From Gonioctena quinquepunctata (taxonomy: Eukaryota > Arthropoda > Insecta > Coleoptera > Chrysomelidae): a DNA stretch of 64,000 bases. Under the pieces are notes generated by a model. It saw only the letters and a list, made by a program, of their open reading frames with translations, made no database searches and was not told the DNA's origin. The position numbers and the translations under genes were made by a program. Location: the NCBI GenBank assembly GCA_018342105.1, contig JAFIRS010000228.1:124001-188000 (forward strand), given 5' to 3'. This document shows, one piece after another, positions 44,508-57,190 of the stretch (positions are counted from its first letter, which is position 1; each line of letters starts with the position of its first letter).

Positions 44508-44510
44508 CCA

Positions 44511-45201
44511 CTTTGAATCGATGTTTCGATGATCCCCCTTTCATTGGAATGTTCGGTGCTGGCTTTTAGTTGGGAAATATCTCTCCAGCAGAAAAAAATA
44601 CGTAAATAATTGGGAAATCCATGGGAGCTGTATTCACGATATCCGAAATTAATACTTCTGTAGTCCTATTTCTCCATAAAATCGAACCTTAGAAAAATCT
44701 AAACAGAATTCAAACATGAAATAGAAATCACATTGATAAGTGACGCCTGTTAAAACAGTAATAAAGTGGTCTGAATTTATGGAAAGTGACAAAGTTTCAA
44801 CATTTATTCAATGACTTTTTCGGGGTTGATAAAATTCATGAAAGGTTTAGAGTATACCTGAGATAACAACACAGTTATGGAAATAGATTTTTCTCTCTAT
44901 CCATAACACTGTCTATATCTCACGTGTGGTGTAACCATAGAGGAACTTTTTGCCCTTGAAAATCTATCTGAATATTTATTATGTACCAATATAAATACAG
45001 AAAAAACTCGAACATAATGTGATACAAAATATGAGGCAAGGTTAGCAAAAATTACGTGTCACTGAAGAGGTTAGGCTAAGCCCAAGTCTGTGGGATCACT
45101 ATAAAAAATGTTGCATTCAAATTACTCAGATAGTTTTCGAAAAAGTCGCGGACATACATGCAAATATACAGGTTGAATAATATAAAATGTATACATTTAT
45201 A
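44511..45201. other. no gene; one small hairpin
   Basis: Unremarkable AT-rich sequence. A ~64-bp hairpin at 44868-44931 (ACAGTTATGGAAATAG facing CTATCCATAACACTGT) is the only structure I see. Confidence 0.5.
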
Positions 45202-46901
<1,700 letters not shown>

Positions 46902-46949
46902 TTTCAATTTCTTGGAATAAAGGTCTGATTATCTTTTCATATAATTTCT

Positions 46950-46992
46950 CTCAACTACGTTTCGACATGGTATTTGTCATCTTCAGGTTAAA
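46950..46992 (-). ncRNA. hammerhead-like ribozyme motif
   Basis: Minus strand: UUUAAC, CUGAAGA, U, GACA-AAUACCA-UGUC, GAAA, CGUA, GUUGAG. Stem I UUUAAC/GUUGAG gives 6 pairs including two G-U; stem II 4 bp after an extra U; stem III minimal AC/GU; the cleavage triplet is GUA. Confidence 0.58.
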
Positions 46993-47477
46993 CTAAAATT
47001 AAAGATATGGAGTTTGAGACATATTTAACTTAACACAATATTGAAATGTATGCACTAAAATAACATAACAGAAGGTTCGAAATATAACACGTTATTTAAG
47101 TCAATATGAAAATATCTGTAACATTTATTACAAATTATATTATTTGAATTATGCGTTCGCATCGTACGAAAGTTATTGTAGATGTGCGACAAAGTTATCG
47201 GGAATGGTTTGTTTATCTTTCATGCATTTTTACCCACCTCATAAGTAGGTACACCAGATTGTTTATATTGAGTTCTAGTATATGGGCCGGACTGTATTTT
47301 TTTTGGCAGCATGTAAAGATCAGTTTTCATTATTATTACTATAAACAAAGTTAAAAACGGTTGTTATAAATCTGGCTTAAGTTTTTAATATCATTTCTAT
47401 TTGTTTGAAGGTTGTAGACGATGTGGTAACGTGATTACTATCGTTTCGGACGTCCATCGTCTCAATGTATTTAAAAG

Positions 47478-47529
47478 GTTTTCACGACGTTTCGAACGCT
47501 TGCATCTGCAATCGTCTCTAGGTGAATAC
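47478..47529 (-). ncRNA. hammerhead-like motif, core mutated
   Basis: Inverted partner of 47541-47592. Stem II, GAAA and GUC are kept, but the core reads CUAGAGA, so cleavage is not expected. Confidence 0.5.
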
Positions 47530-47540
47530 GGTGAATACGA

Positions 47541-47592
47541 GTATTCACCTGAAGACGATTGCAGATACAAGCATTCGAAACGTCGTGAAAAC
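47541..47592 (+). ncRNA. hammerhead-like ribozyme motif
   Basis: Plus strand: GUAUUCAC, CUGAAGA, C, GAUUGC-AGAUACAA-GCAUUC, GAAA, CGUC, GUGAAAAC. Stem I pairs over 8 positions with one A-A mismatch; stem II 6 positions with one U-U mismatch; stem III minimal AC/GU; the canonical cleavage triplet GUC is present. An extra C lies between A9 and stem II. The opposing copy at 47478-47529 has CUAGAGA instead of CUGAAGA. Confidence 0.62.
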
Positions 47593-48061
47593 CTTTTAAA
47601 TACATTAAGACGATTGACGTTCGAAACGATAGTAATCATCATTTCTATTGTTAATGCTATTGGGGACTTTTTTAATATGTATCATTTCAAGGAATGTTCT
47701 TACTCTTGGATTCCTCTCTTTGGTCAAAATTTCAACGTTGTTAGTGACAAACTTATGTTTATTCTCTTTTTCATGTTTGGATAAGGCATAATTCAAATAA
47801 TATAATTTGTAAGTGAATACTGATAAATGTTACATATATTTTTATATTGAGTTAAATAACGTGTTATATTCCGAACCATATGTTGTTAAAGAATTATTTT
47901 AGTGCATACATTTCAATATTGTGTTAAGTTGAATATGTCTCAAACTCCATATCTTCAATTTTAGTTTAACCTGACCATGTCGAAACGTAGTTGAGAGAAA
48001 TTAAATGAATAGACTGAATCAGACCTTTATTCCAAGAAATTGAATAAACTGTACCTCTTAT

Positions 48062-48458
48062 CAACTATTATTATTATTGTTATAGCTATTAATCAACAAA
48101 ATACTTATAAACATAACCATTTAACATGTCTCATCTTCTTATACATACTGTGAATTTAATCTTTATTCTTTATGTTCTACAAATACCTAGTACCTACAAA
48201 TAATGTCCTCTATACATATATGTATATGTCCTACTCATGTTTATTTCTCGAAACAAGTATTAATTTACTTATCGAGTATCATTTATTGATAAACTATATG
48301 AATCCTTAGAATAGATATAATCTAATTTCAAACATATTTCATTGATTTTATATTTATTATATCTTAAAACCATGTACCTTACTATTATTATTATTGTTAA
48401 TAATAAATGAATTTATTATTGAATTTATTGATAATATATATGGGGTCAAGAAACTAAA

Positions 48459-48545
<87 letters not shown>

Positions 48546-49544
48546 TAAAAAATTATACACATTGGGGACAAGAAGTACACACTAGTAGGAAGAATATTTT
48601 ATTGTTGTACATTTCCAGTAATTCGATCACTTTCTCATCCAATATATAACTTATTCCGAACTTGTCGGCTCTTTACAAGCTGTCGAAACTTCCTCACATA
48701 CTATTAAATTAGCAAAGTTAACGCACGATCCCTTCCACACTCTCACATCCTCGACTTGGATGCATATTCCAAGTTGAATTGGTTAAGATGTCTCGTGCTC
48801 TGAATTGGAATTACATTAGTCGCAGCTTTTCCTCTATCTAACAACTGATACGCCATCAACATACTCTGGTTCGAATATTTCATTAAAATTAGCTTTCATG
48901 CTCTATGAGCCTGAGTGCAGTATTCGATAGGTATGACGCATCAGCGCTAATGGTTCAAGTGAAGAACCGGAGACCAATAGACTTTCAATTTCAAAAATAT
49001 TTTCTTGGAGAGCAGAATACACGCAGAATATTTTACAACGAGAATCTGATGTTCTGCAATTCATAACTATGGTACAGTATATGTAAAATAATTCCCCATT
49101 GTAGCAGAGCCGACTATAAGTATTTGGTCACCCTAGACGAGAAATATTTTGGCCCCGACATAATTATTTTCTCCCCTTGATTCCCTCTGTTTCGTTTGTT
49201 TAAGCTCAACATGATACCATACTCAGTAAGGTAATAGTATATTACATAACAAGAGTTGTAAGAAGCATATTACGTACTACTAGAAAAAGTTAAGTAATTC
49301 TAGAAGTGCGTAATTGTCTTACAACTCGAGTTGTGTACTATACTTTTTCTACGACCGCATTCATTCCCATAAAAAATTAGGATTCCATTAAGTGAAAATA
49401 TGTTTAATCAATCAATTAAATTACTTCAAAGATAATTCAACTATAATAAGTTACTATATTACTTAGTATAGTTTACTTTTGATTGTAATAATTATTAATT
49501 TTAACTGTGCAGTTATTAAAACCAAGAGGGGGCGGGTTGGTTGT
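48062..49544. other. no gene; contains (AT)n
   Basis: AT-rich, with an (AT)n tract at 48461-48542. A weak inverted pair at about 49250-49350 (ACAAGAGTTGTAAGA and TCTTACAACTCGAGTTGT) is the only other structure noted. Confidence 0.5.
48461..48542. repeat. (AT)n microsatellite
   Basis: AT dinucleotide tract of about 80 bp with a single phase break near 48510. Confidence 0.97.
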
Positions 49545-49844
49545 CTAATTTTTTGTATTTTCAAAAATAATACCATTGTTTTCTCTTATTGTAGCAGTAT
49601 TATTGATGGCACATGTAATTTTTGATGAGTTGGCAGTTATGTTTCTCCTAGAATTATCTACATAGCTCTCGGCCACTGCTGAAAATGAATTGATTTTGTG
49701 TTTCAGCTTCCAGTCCATGAATTTTCGATAAACTATTTCGTATCTTCCACAAGATTTTGCTGGTAACAAATTATGCGAAGCATTTTTGTATTTTTCCACT
49801 ATATCGGGTGGTGTACACATTTCATCTTCGCTACTACTGGACAT
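49545..49844 (-). pseudogene. Crypton tyrosine recombinase, N and C ends fused by deletion
   Basis: An open 99-codon frame starting MSSSSEDEMCTPPDIVEKYK, then PAKSCGRYEIVYRKFMDWKL (the N-terminal SAM-like DNA-binding part) as far as HKINSFS, and directly after that AVAESYVDNSRRN, which is the C-terminal segment with the catalytic Tyr. The Arg and HxxR boxes between are missing. It is therefore a deletion derivative of the same kind of element as 33.7-34.4 kb and cannot recombine DNA. Confidence 0.8.
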
Positions 49845-50469
49845 TTTTCACAACAATTTTTATTTGTTATTAGGGATTTATCTTCAAATGATCTTGGTAA
49901 ATCCAAAAACTGGTAACAAATCGCGACACAATTATATAACGTCAAAATGTTATCGGCGACGCGGCCTGTTATTCGTTTCCATGGCAACTTCTGAAGGCTC
50001 TATTTTATTGGTTATATATACGTCGTACAATTTACTTCACAGATGCTACCGTATTGGTTGTTGATCGTGCTCTCTGTTTACGGTAAAGTTAAATCGTACA
50101 GTTTTATGTCGCACAGCGCTCAAATAGACAGTTACATAGTTGGCGAGTTGTACAAATGTTGTCATTTTCTGTAGGGAGGGTAGAAAAAATATTTTTTTCT
50201 TTGACTGTTGAAAAAAAAAACTTTTTATATGACATTTTTGTCAATTAACAGGATGAATTACACACAAGCCACGCCCCTTGTGCAATAATTGATTAAACAC
50301 GGTCTGTGACCAATCAGCGACAAGCAGATTCATTACTCAACAATTGAACAAAATTGAAGTTAAATATTGGGCATGCGGTGCAATGTGTTTAAATCAGATT
50401 AGCCATGATATGTCATAATTTTTCTGATAAAAATACCTGATCCAAATTTAGGATTGAACTTTTGTGAAA
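49845..50469. other. spacer between two divergent Crypton remnants
   Basis: No coding signal. Likely the 5' flanks of the two head-to-head Crypton copies. Confidence 0.45.
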
Positions 50470-50930
50470 ATGGATTCAGAAAGTTAATACGAATCCAACT
50501 GCACTCCGCCAGAAGTTCTACAAGCTGCCAGTATAAGTACAACCAGCCTTTCACCCGAAAAATCGAAAAAGTGGTTCAAAATGGTTTATCAGATTCTTAT
50601 GGATTGACTAAGAGCAAAACATGTAAATTCGTTCTTGGAGAACTGTCTGCTATCCTATTCTGGCGAATAAATATAAAGATTATTTTTTATGGTCACAGTA
50701 TTCCATTCTAAGAAGCACCATTTCAATGAACAATAATGTGAACATCAATACATATTGAAAATTACGCGAATTTTTTCGAAGGAAATCCGATTGATTTATG
50801 CCTAAGAAAGCAAGGATATTAACTGCCGATAAAATCAATCAATTCATCACCATTGCTCCTGATATCATTCATCTCGCAACACCCGTAACTCGAGGCACTG
50901 TGGGATCGAATGGTTCATCGACCTCTTGCT
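50470..50930 (+). pseudogene. Crypton tyrosine recombinase, N-terminal part
   Basis: Plus-strand frames beginning MDSES, then YESNCTPPEVLQAASISTTS, SPEKSKKWFKMVYQILMD and HVNSFLENCLLSY, colinear with the N terminus at 49844. About 50740-50800 corresponds to the NVNI..Y linker, and MPKKARILTADKINQFITIA (from about 50800) matches the start of the catalytic domain. Stops at about 50485 and 50610 and frame changes break it; the Arg, HxxR and Tyr parts are absent. Opposite in orientation to the copy at 49.5 kb. Confidence 0.7.
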
Positions 50931-52430
50931 CTTGCTCCACAGCAGCGAAATAGATGCAAAATGTCAAGTTCAATATTACGTCCGATCAATAACCAGGACG
51001 CTATGAATTCAATTAAAATCTAAATACCTGGCAGAGCCAAAAAGGAACCAAATGCCGGTGGCAATCTCCCCGAGTGCGGTAGGATTGTCAATCAATATAA
51101 ACTAAATGAATTTATGACGGTCAATTGGTTAGACAGCCTACTATCGTAGTGATAGGAATTATTAATATCTATTCTTTGTTAATAAAAGATACCCCACGAC
51201 ATGAATCAATCCGAAATATCACCTAATACATAACTTGATTTATCGTCAAAGTCACGGGATTGGATAATTTTACACCTGTGCGATTGAATCACTTCCACAG
51301 CAGAATCGTTCTTTCAGTATCGCATTAAATATTTACAACGAACGAAATAAAATCAATCAGGCGTTTCGCTAACCTGATAATCTCAAACGGCTATCATACA
51401 GAGTGGGGAAAAAATATGCACACCAGGGAAATATGGTTATAAATGTGACTTGATGACACAAGTGAATCATCAGGTTATCAAAGGTTCATACAGAATGTTT
51501 CACTTACGGTTACCTCACTACTCACACAGAACTTTTGCATGAATGCTTTACGGAAAACTACTTTCTTTGACGGCCACGGCTCGCAGAACAATTACAATCA
51601 CTTCTCCTCGGACAGGAAGAAAAGAGGGCGATTCCATGAAAAAGAATACTACGTTTTTACTAATGCTTGGTATTATGATCGTTCCAATAGCTATGGATAT
51701 TTACACTTATTTTCTAAACGGGGCATTATTTTGTTGCCAGGCCATAATAAATATTACACCCCAAATGGCAGGGACGTACCAAAGTTATTTAAAACTTTTG
51801 GTTAGCCGTTCTTAGTAACGGAGCTTAGAAAAAATGCTTCATTACAATATGAAGCTCCGAAGAAGGAGAATTATTTCAATTAACACAGATTTTTAACTTA
51901 TTATAAATTGGTTGGATAATCAAGTAACGCTGTAATTTTATCGAGACTATCGCCAACATCCGCAGCTGTCCATCACCTTTCTTACCAAGTTTTTCATGAA
52001 ATTCAATTATGGCGCGGAAAATATCTTGATCCGACGCTATAGGGTTGGAAAAAAATTAACAAGGATCCTTCGCCCATTTTCACAACAGACATCAGATCCG
52101 TCTTTCATCCTCCAACTCATATTTTGCAACTGCAAATAGGGTTGCGGGAAACGATGCCGGTGTGATAAAATTGGAATGTGCTGCTCAACCATGTGCTCCA
52201 ACTGTCAAGGCTCCTTAAATTCACCTACTGCAAATGATTCAATTGAAGAAGACCCCATCGACGAATGAAATCGTCGAGGACGACCGTGGAAAAGGCCTAT
52301 AGGGGAAACCACAACACCCACTGCAGCCATGAAGACACTACTGAGAGTGCAAGATCGGGCAAGATTTCAGAGATAAGAAAGTTCAGGAGGGAGCGTAAAA
52401 TAATGATATGCAGGGTCTCTCATTGATTAT
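50931..52430. other. no recognisable gene
   Basis: 1.5 kb without named features. Two overlapping 88-90-codon plus-strand frames at 51539-51815 have neither splice context nor recognisable motifs. Confidence 0.45.
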
Positions 52431-52690
52431 AGAAAAAAACATGACCAACATCATTCGTGATAAAACATAGCCTCCTGTCATTGGAAAAACATCGCCGCTT
52501 TGTGTCACTTGTCATTAGAAAAACCCATAGCCGACGTTCAAGAAAAAACATGGCCGTCTGTCATTGTGAAAAAAGATGGCCGCCTGTCATTGTGAAAAAA
52601 CAAGGCCGCCTGTCATTGGAGAGAAAAAAAGCTGCCTGTTCGAGGGAAAAAACATAACCGCCTCTCATTGGTGAGAAAAAAACATGGCCA
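52431..52690. repeat. ~29-bp minisatellite
   Basis: About nine degenerate units of AAAAAACATGGCC followed by GCCTGTCATTG(T)G. The middle units (52540-52625) are the best preserved. Confidence 0.9.
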
Positions 52691-53236
52691 TAAAATACAT
52701 GAATTGTTATACATTTTGTGTAACAAAAAAGTCAATGTCTCAGATTCGGCTGATTTTCAACGAGCTAACGTGATTCGATGTACTTATAGCATTTAGGCAC
52801 TTGAAAAACGGTTTAAAAAATAAAAAATTTAGTTTTTGTCCTAGCATAGCATGTGATACGTCAAATCATAGATTCTCAATTCATCAAGCTCCAACTTTAT
52901 CTTAGAACAATAAATCGCGATTGGAATGCTTTAAATTACATGAAATACCAAAACCCTATATTAATTCGTAATCACCCAAATCCACCAAAATCTCATAAAC
53001 AGGAAGTGACCGCTAATTTTGATGGGATGAGAGAAATTTTGGTGTCAATGGATTCATCTCGATGCCAAGAAATATAATTACGTATTTTATGATGACAAAA
53101 GGGCACTAGGAGCTAACATCGTTATGGGGTGAGATATACAACGGTGCGTGTACTCTAACAAGACAACTTTTACTGGAGACCGTGAATATCAAAAGTATGC
53201 ATGTAGATCATGCGAGGTTCAACAAAAAATGGAAAT
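52691..53236. other. no gene seen
   Basis: AT-rich, no recognisable features. Confidence 0.4.
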
Positions 53237-53308
53237 TTCGAAACCCCGGTTCAAACCAGGGACCGCCAGATCCTCAGTCTATCGCTCTTCCAACTGAGCC
53301 ATTTCGAT
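53237..53308 (-). tRNA. tRNA-like sequence, probable pseudogene
   Basis: Minus strand: acceptor-like TCGAAA...TTTCGA ends, D arm GGCTCAGTTGGAAGAGC (box A), an anticodon-like arm with loop CTGAGGA, and T arm CCTGG-TTTGAA-CCGGG (box B-like). The T loop has six bases instead of seven and the anticodon stem pairs imperfectly, so a tRNA-derived pseudogene or SINE piece is more likely than a working tRNA. The anticodon would read GAG, unusual in animals. Confidence 0.5.
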
Positions 53309-54399
53309 TTATGAAACAAGTACTATAACTTCAAAAAAAGACAATTTTTTCATACATTTTATTTAGGTAATTTATCATATATCCATTTATATGAAATTTC
53401 AACATTGTGAAGCCTACAAGAATGCTCCTTCTGTTGGTGATGCATACAGGATGCTGTGTTGTCGAATGTAGGAACTATCCACCATGTGCTGTCCAAATCT
53501 TCCATTCTCAAATAAGCTGGAAATTCCAGGAGGAAAAAAATAGAAAAAGTAATACATGAATCTTGTAGAGGAGAAACTGCTATACGACTTCTATCGTCAT
53601 CATTTTTACGTCAAATTAACCGTTTCGGCGAAATTCGGTGTGAAAAATAGCGTAGGAGTGAGGTCTAGCCGAGCTAACGTCAATAGCCGAGAAAAGGGTG
53701 GCAAATAGGCAAATCATCTCTGGGATTTTTTTGTGTAGAATTCAATGGGGAATATTTTGTCTCCTTCCTTTTTTTCGTGGTATTCGAAGATACACGGGAG
53801 AAGCCGAAAGAAAGTCCTGTACGGGGGTGTTTTTTCGCCTTAAAAGGGTATATCCACCTACGGGTAAGGTGGGAACACTTCGTATCTCACTTCTATTCCT
53901 ATTAACTACTCTTGGACAAAATATAATTTGTATATGATCTTTTCTTTATGAAAGTCTAGTCACCCTGGAGTATCGAGAAGTATTACCGAAATTGGGTCAC
54001 CAAGAAAAAATTATATCATTTTGTCTAGAGAATGAGAATTGTAATTTTCATCTGATGATAATTCTCTTTATTCTGGTTTTTTTCATTATTTTGAATACCC
54101 AGTGAAGTATCAGGTTAGTTATTGTACTAGTATTGTATTGTACTGATATACATCCTGTTTTGCAACACTACACTTGGGCAATTTCCCATATTTCCGATCT
54201 CAGAATCGATATAGATTCGAGGCCAACAACGTTAAATTCATGCATGCTATTTTCCCACAATACACCATGAAATATGTCCCCCTAGAGGTTGAATGAAAGC
54301 ACTGGGTAGTGAAAAATGTGTTCGGTATATTCGAAGACATATAAAAGATGGAATCGATGGAAATAGATATATTTTCCTTTCGTTCCGTTTTATGATCAC
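53309..54399. other. no gene seen
   Basis: About 1.1 kb with no features I can support. Confidence 0.4.
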
Positions 54400-55260
54400 C
54401 ATTTATACAACATATCTGAAAAACTCCGAACCAATGTGAGTTCGAATAATTGGGAATGTTTTTTTTCACTTCGGAAATATACGAATTTTTTCGAGTAAAT
54501 GCCCAAAATGATGTTTGTTTTTCTCCAAACAATAATAGAGCTTGTTTTCAAATTCTTGTCTGACATTCGCGAAAGTTTCACGAGAGATATTTTGGCATTC
54601 TCGACTACTGCAGATTTCAAAAGACCCCATAGAAAATCAAGGGGTTCAAATCTGCTCATTTCAATACAACGGTTGTGATAATGGTCATCGAACCATTGTC
54701 CCATGTAATGGTGCGGTGGAGCGCCGTCTTCTTGGTAACAAAACTGATCTTCATTTAGGACTCGGTTGCCGTCTGAATCAATTTGATTTTCCAGCTGGTC
54801 CACAAATAAAGGCTCTATCGTAGATTCCAACATTTTGGGATACGATTTTCCATTTAGACAGCTATTGATAAATAAGGGGACAATAACTTCATCCCCATAA
54901 ATTCATGTCCACACTTTTACTATGCTGAGTGTGCCCTTTCCCAAAATAACAGTTTTGCTTATTTTTAATGATCCCAGGCGCAACATCAATTGAGTTATAC
55001 ATCAGTTTGCAAAATTATATTTTTCATCAGGCCTTTTACCTAGGTTTTGTGAAATTTTCATTTCATACAGAAACATCCTATGATGCCTCAAATCTTTCCG
55101 CACCGAGTCTTGACAAATTCTTGTTACCTGTGCACTTTCGCAGTGAAAATTGAGGATTGCAAATTGTCCCAGTACTTTCACAGTAGCATCAAGTACTCGT
55201 GATGTAGCCCTTTTTGTTCTTTACGGAGCCCGTTTCCCCAAACTTTGTCACCAAACGGTT
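54400..55260 (-). pseudogene. Tc1/mariner-like transposase remnant
   Basis: Minus strand, from about 55260 downward: LVTKFGETGSVKNKKG (helix-turn-helix part), ESAQVTRICQDSVRKDLRHH (about 55100), IYGDEVIVPLFINSCLNGKS (about 54870), then an open frame with the second Asp in CYQEDGAPPHHYMGQWFDDH (about 54720) and a shortened third-Asp box (RFEPLDFLWGLL, 54640), ending VRQEFENKL-like in another frame. The first-Asp region is unreadable and there are several frameshifts. TIRs were not located. Confidence 0.78.
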
Positions 55261-55774
55261 ATTCTGAAACATTTATCCTATTTCGGAGACAGGTAAATCA
55301 TTCAATTATTTCATAAATAGTTCAAACCATTGTCGCAAACCCAAAAACCTCCAACAAGACTCACGCAATGAAAATCAATGGAAAAATTCACAGTTAAATG
55401 TTCAGAACCCATAATAACTTGAAAAGATAAAAGAGAACTTCAACATCAATATCTCTCAAAACTAACAAATCAATCCAACACTCGAGATTCAGAAAATCCT
55501 TCGCGTAAGTCCAATAACTCTTCACCGCACGGTTTCTACAACTTTATTAACTTACTTTTTTGGGTTTGTATTACACATACTTGCTTCACATTCCATTTAT
55601 CGGATCTTCATTGCAAAATTGCAATAATGGGGCGATATACCACGTATGATTTAAAACAAAAAAACAAATAAAAAATATATTTTCTGCTTTGCTCCAAAAT
55701 CTCACATGCGCAATACAATTATTCAATTCCACAACGCTCTTGTGCTACAAATACACGAATAATTTCAAAGAGCG

Positions 55775-55845
55775 AATGGAGCCGCCGTATCACGAAGAAC
55801 TATCAAGCAAGAGGTCCAGGGTTCAATCCTCAACACGACCATATT
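55775..55845 (+). other. tRNA-like / SINE-like sequence
   Basis: AAGCAAGAGGTCCAGG followed by GTTCAATCC, a good RNA polymerase III box B, then a short 3' part and a run of T (55847 on) that could terminate pol III. Box A and the D arm are poor. A tRNA pseudogene or SINE head. Confidence 0.35.
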
Positions 55846-56566
55846 TTTTTTTTATATTTATTTATATTTTATGTTTGCTGCGAGTACTAACATTTTAAAC
55901 ACATTTCATTAGGTTATTCGATTGGCCAGGTTTTCTTCAACTCCGAATGTAATTCGATAAGAAGATTTAGATTGTATATTTTTGTCACGTAAGGAAAAAA
56001 GCGTTATGCTCCCTCAATGGTTCCAAACGATCCAATAAATCAATTAATATCGAAGTAGCAGAATATGTTGCCATCAATATCATGTATCCACCATTCTGTG
56101 TGTCTTTTTTTTCTCGATATTTTTCCCTTTGAAAGTTGACGTTTTCTGTTACATCACATTTAATTGTCATTATACTATGCAATAGTATACCTATATATAT
56201 CCTTTTTCTAAATTCCTCCGCCATAGTAAAAGGTCTATTATTTCTTCATATTATATTAAATTGACGTGCCACATATTCAATATAAACCACTGATCCAACT
56301 TCGGCATACAAAAAACATAAGATATTATGTATAAAAAGGGATATATTCATCTAAACACACGTTATCTTCAGAAATATAAGAGAAAAAAATATATCTTCCA
56401 GGTATTACCACTCAATGATAATATCCGACTTGTATTCGCATATATATCCTACCGCTCATGTATCATTTCAAAATTCCCGCAAGCATAACAGCAGTTCGGA
56501 TGGTTTCGTAATCGAATGAGCAAGGGCTACATGCTCGTCACATAGACTCGTATATATTAGAAATAC

Positions 56567-56589
56567 AGAGAGAGAGAGAGAGAGAGAGA
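56567..56589. repeat. (AG)n microsatellite
   Basis: About 12 AG repeats. Confidence 0.95.
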
Positions 56590-57132
56590 AAGAAAGTCGC
56601 ATGGAGGGGGCATAACGCTTTTTTCTTACATGACGGTTTCTACCAGTCAACACTAACCGCAAGCCGCGGAAAAGAACTTTGTTCCAATAACACGAAGTTA
56701 CTAATAACTTCCCTCTTTTTTGTTCCTCTGGCCACCAATAAATGTACAAACATTCCAGTTTTGTTAGGTTTTCCATTGATTGTCATTTTTCTAGTATTTT
56801 CAGTTTCGCATTCACGACTTCGACTTCTTGCCACAGTGGAAATAAGAATTCACTGTACTTATGTGAACAAGATAATCGTTTTAGAATGTATTCGTTTGTT
56901 AATTGGGAAGTATTCTAGACCATAACATCACAATACCGCCAAAATTGGGTACCGCTGAAAAATATTTTTACATACACTGTACAATCAAAAACACATGAAA
57001 TAGTTATTCATGCAATAAGTGCAAAAAGTAAGTGTTTATTGCACTCGACGTGAAGTTGTCACAGTTGAATACAATAGTTTTTTTAAGTTTATGCAAAAAT
57101 CCAAAATATTTCATTTAGGTGGCACTGAAAAG

Positions 57133-57190
57133 CGTAATTTGATAGAAAAATATTTAATATTTAATTAGCACTATCGATTTGCATTGAGAA
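57133..57190. repeat. left copy of a 58-bp LINE target duplication
   Basis: Identical to 58601-58658 except for one base. The two copies exactly bracket the LINE insertion. Confidence 0.92.

Larger units (their letters stand above)
42078..44510 (-). mobile_element. LINE 3' end, interrupted by a palindromic element
   Basis: Coding end at 44058-44507 (minus), 3' UTR at 43956-44057 and, after the palindromic insertion, at 42078-42222, ending in (AAT)n near 42085. The two UTR parts are joined through the 15-bp duplication TGTATATTATATAAT. Confidence 0.65.
55262..57132. other. no gene; tRNA-like piece and (AG)n
   Basis: Contains the tRNA-like sequence at 55775-55845, an (AG)n tract at 56567-56589, and a ~55-bp block at 57005-57060 repeated at 60596-60660. 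Otherwise nothing recognised. Confidence 0.45.

Noticed and set aside
51539..51815. Two overlapping plus-strand frames of about 90 codons
   Set aside because: Overlapping frames in AT-rich sequence, no family motifs or exon signals.
52431..52690. CRISPR-like regular repeats
   Set aside because: Degenerate ~29-bp tandem units without unique spacers in a eukaryotic genome: a minisatellite.
54045..54060. CTGATGATAATTC as a hammerhead core
   Set aside because: No GAAA box or stem II follows.
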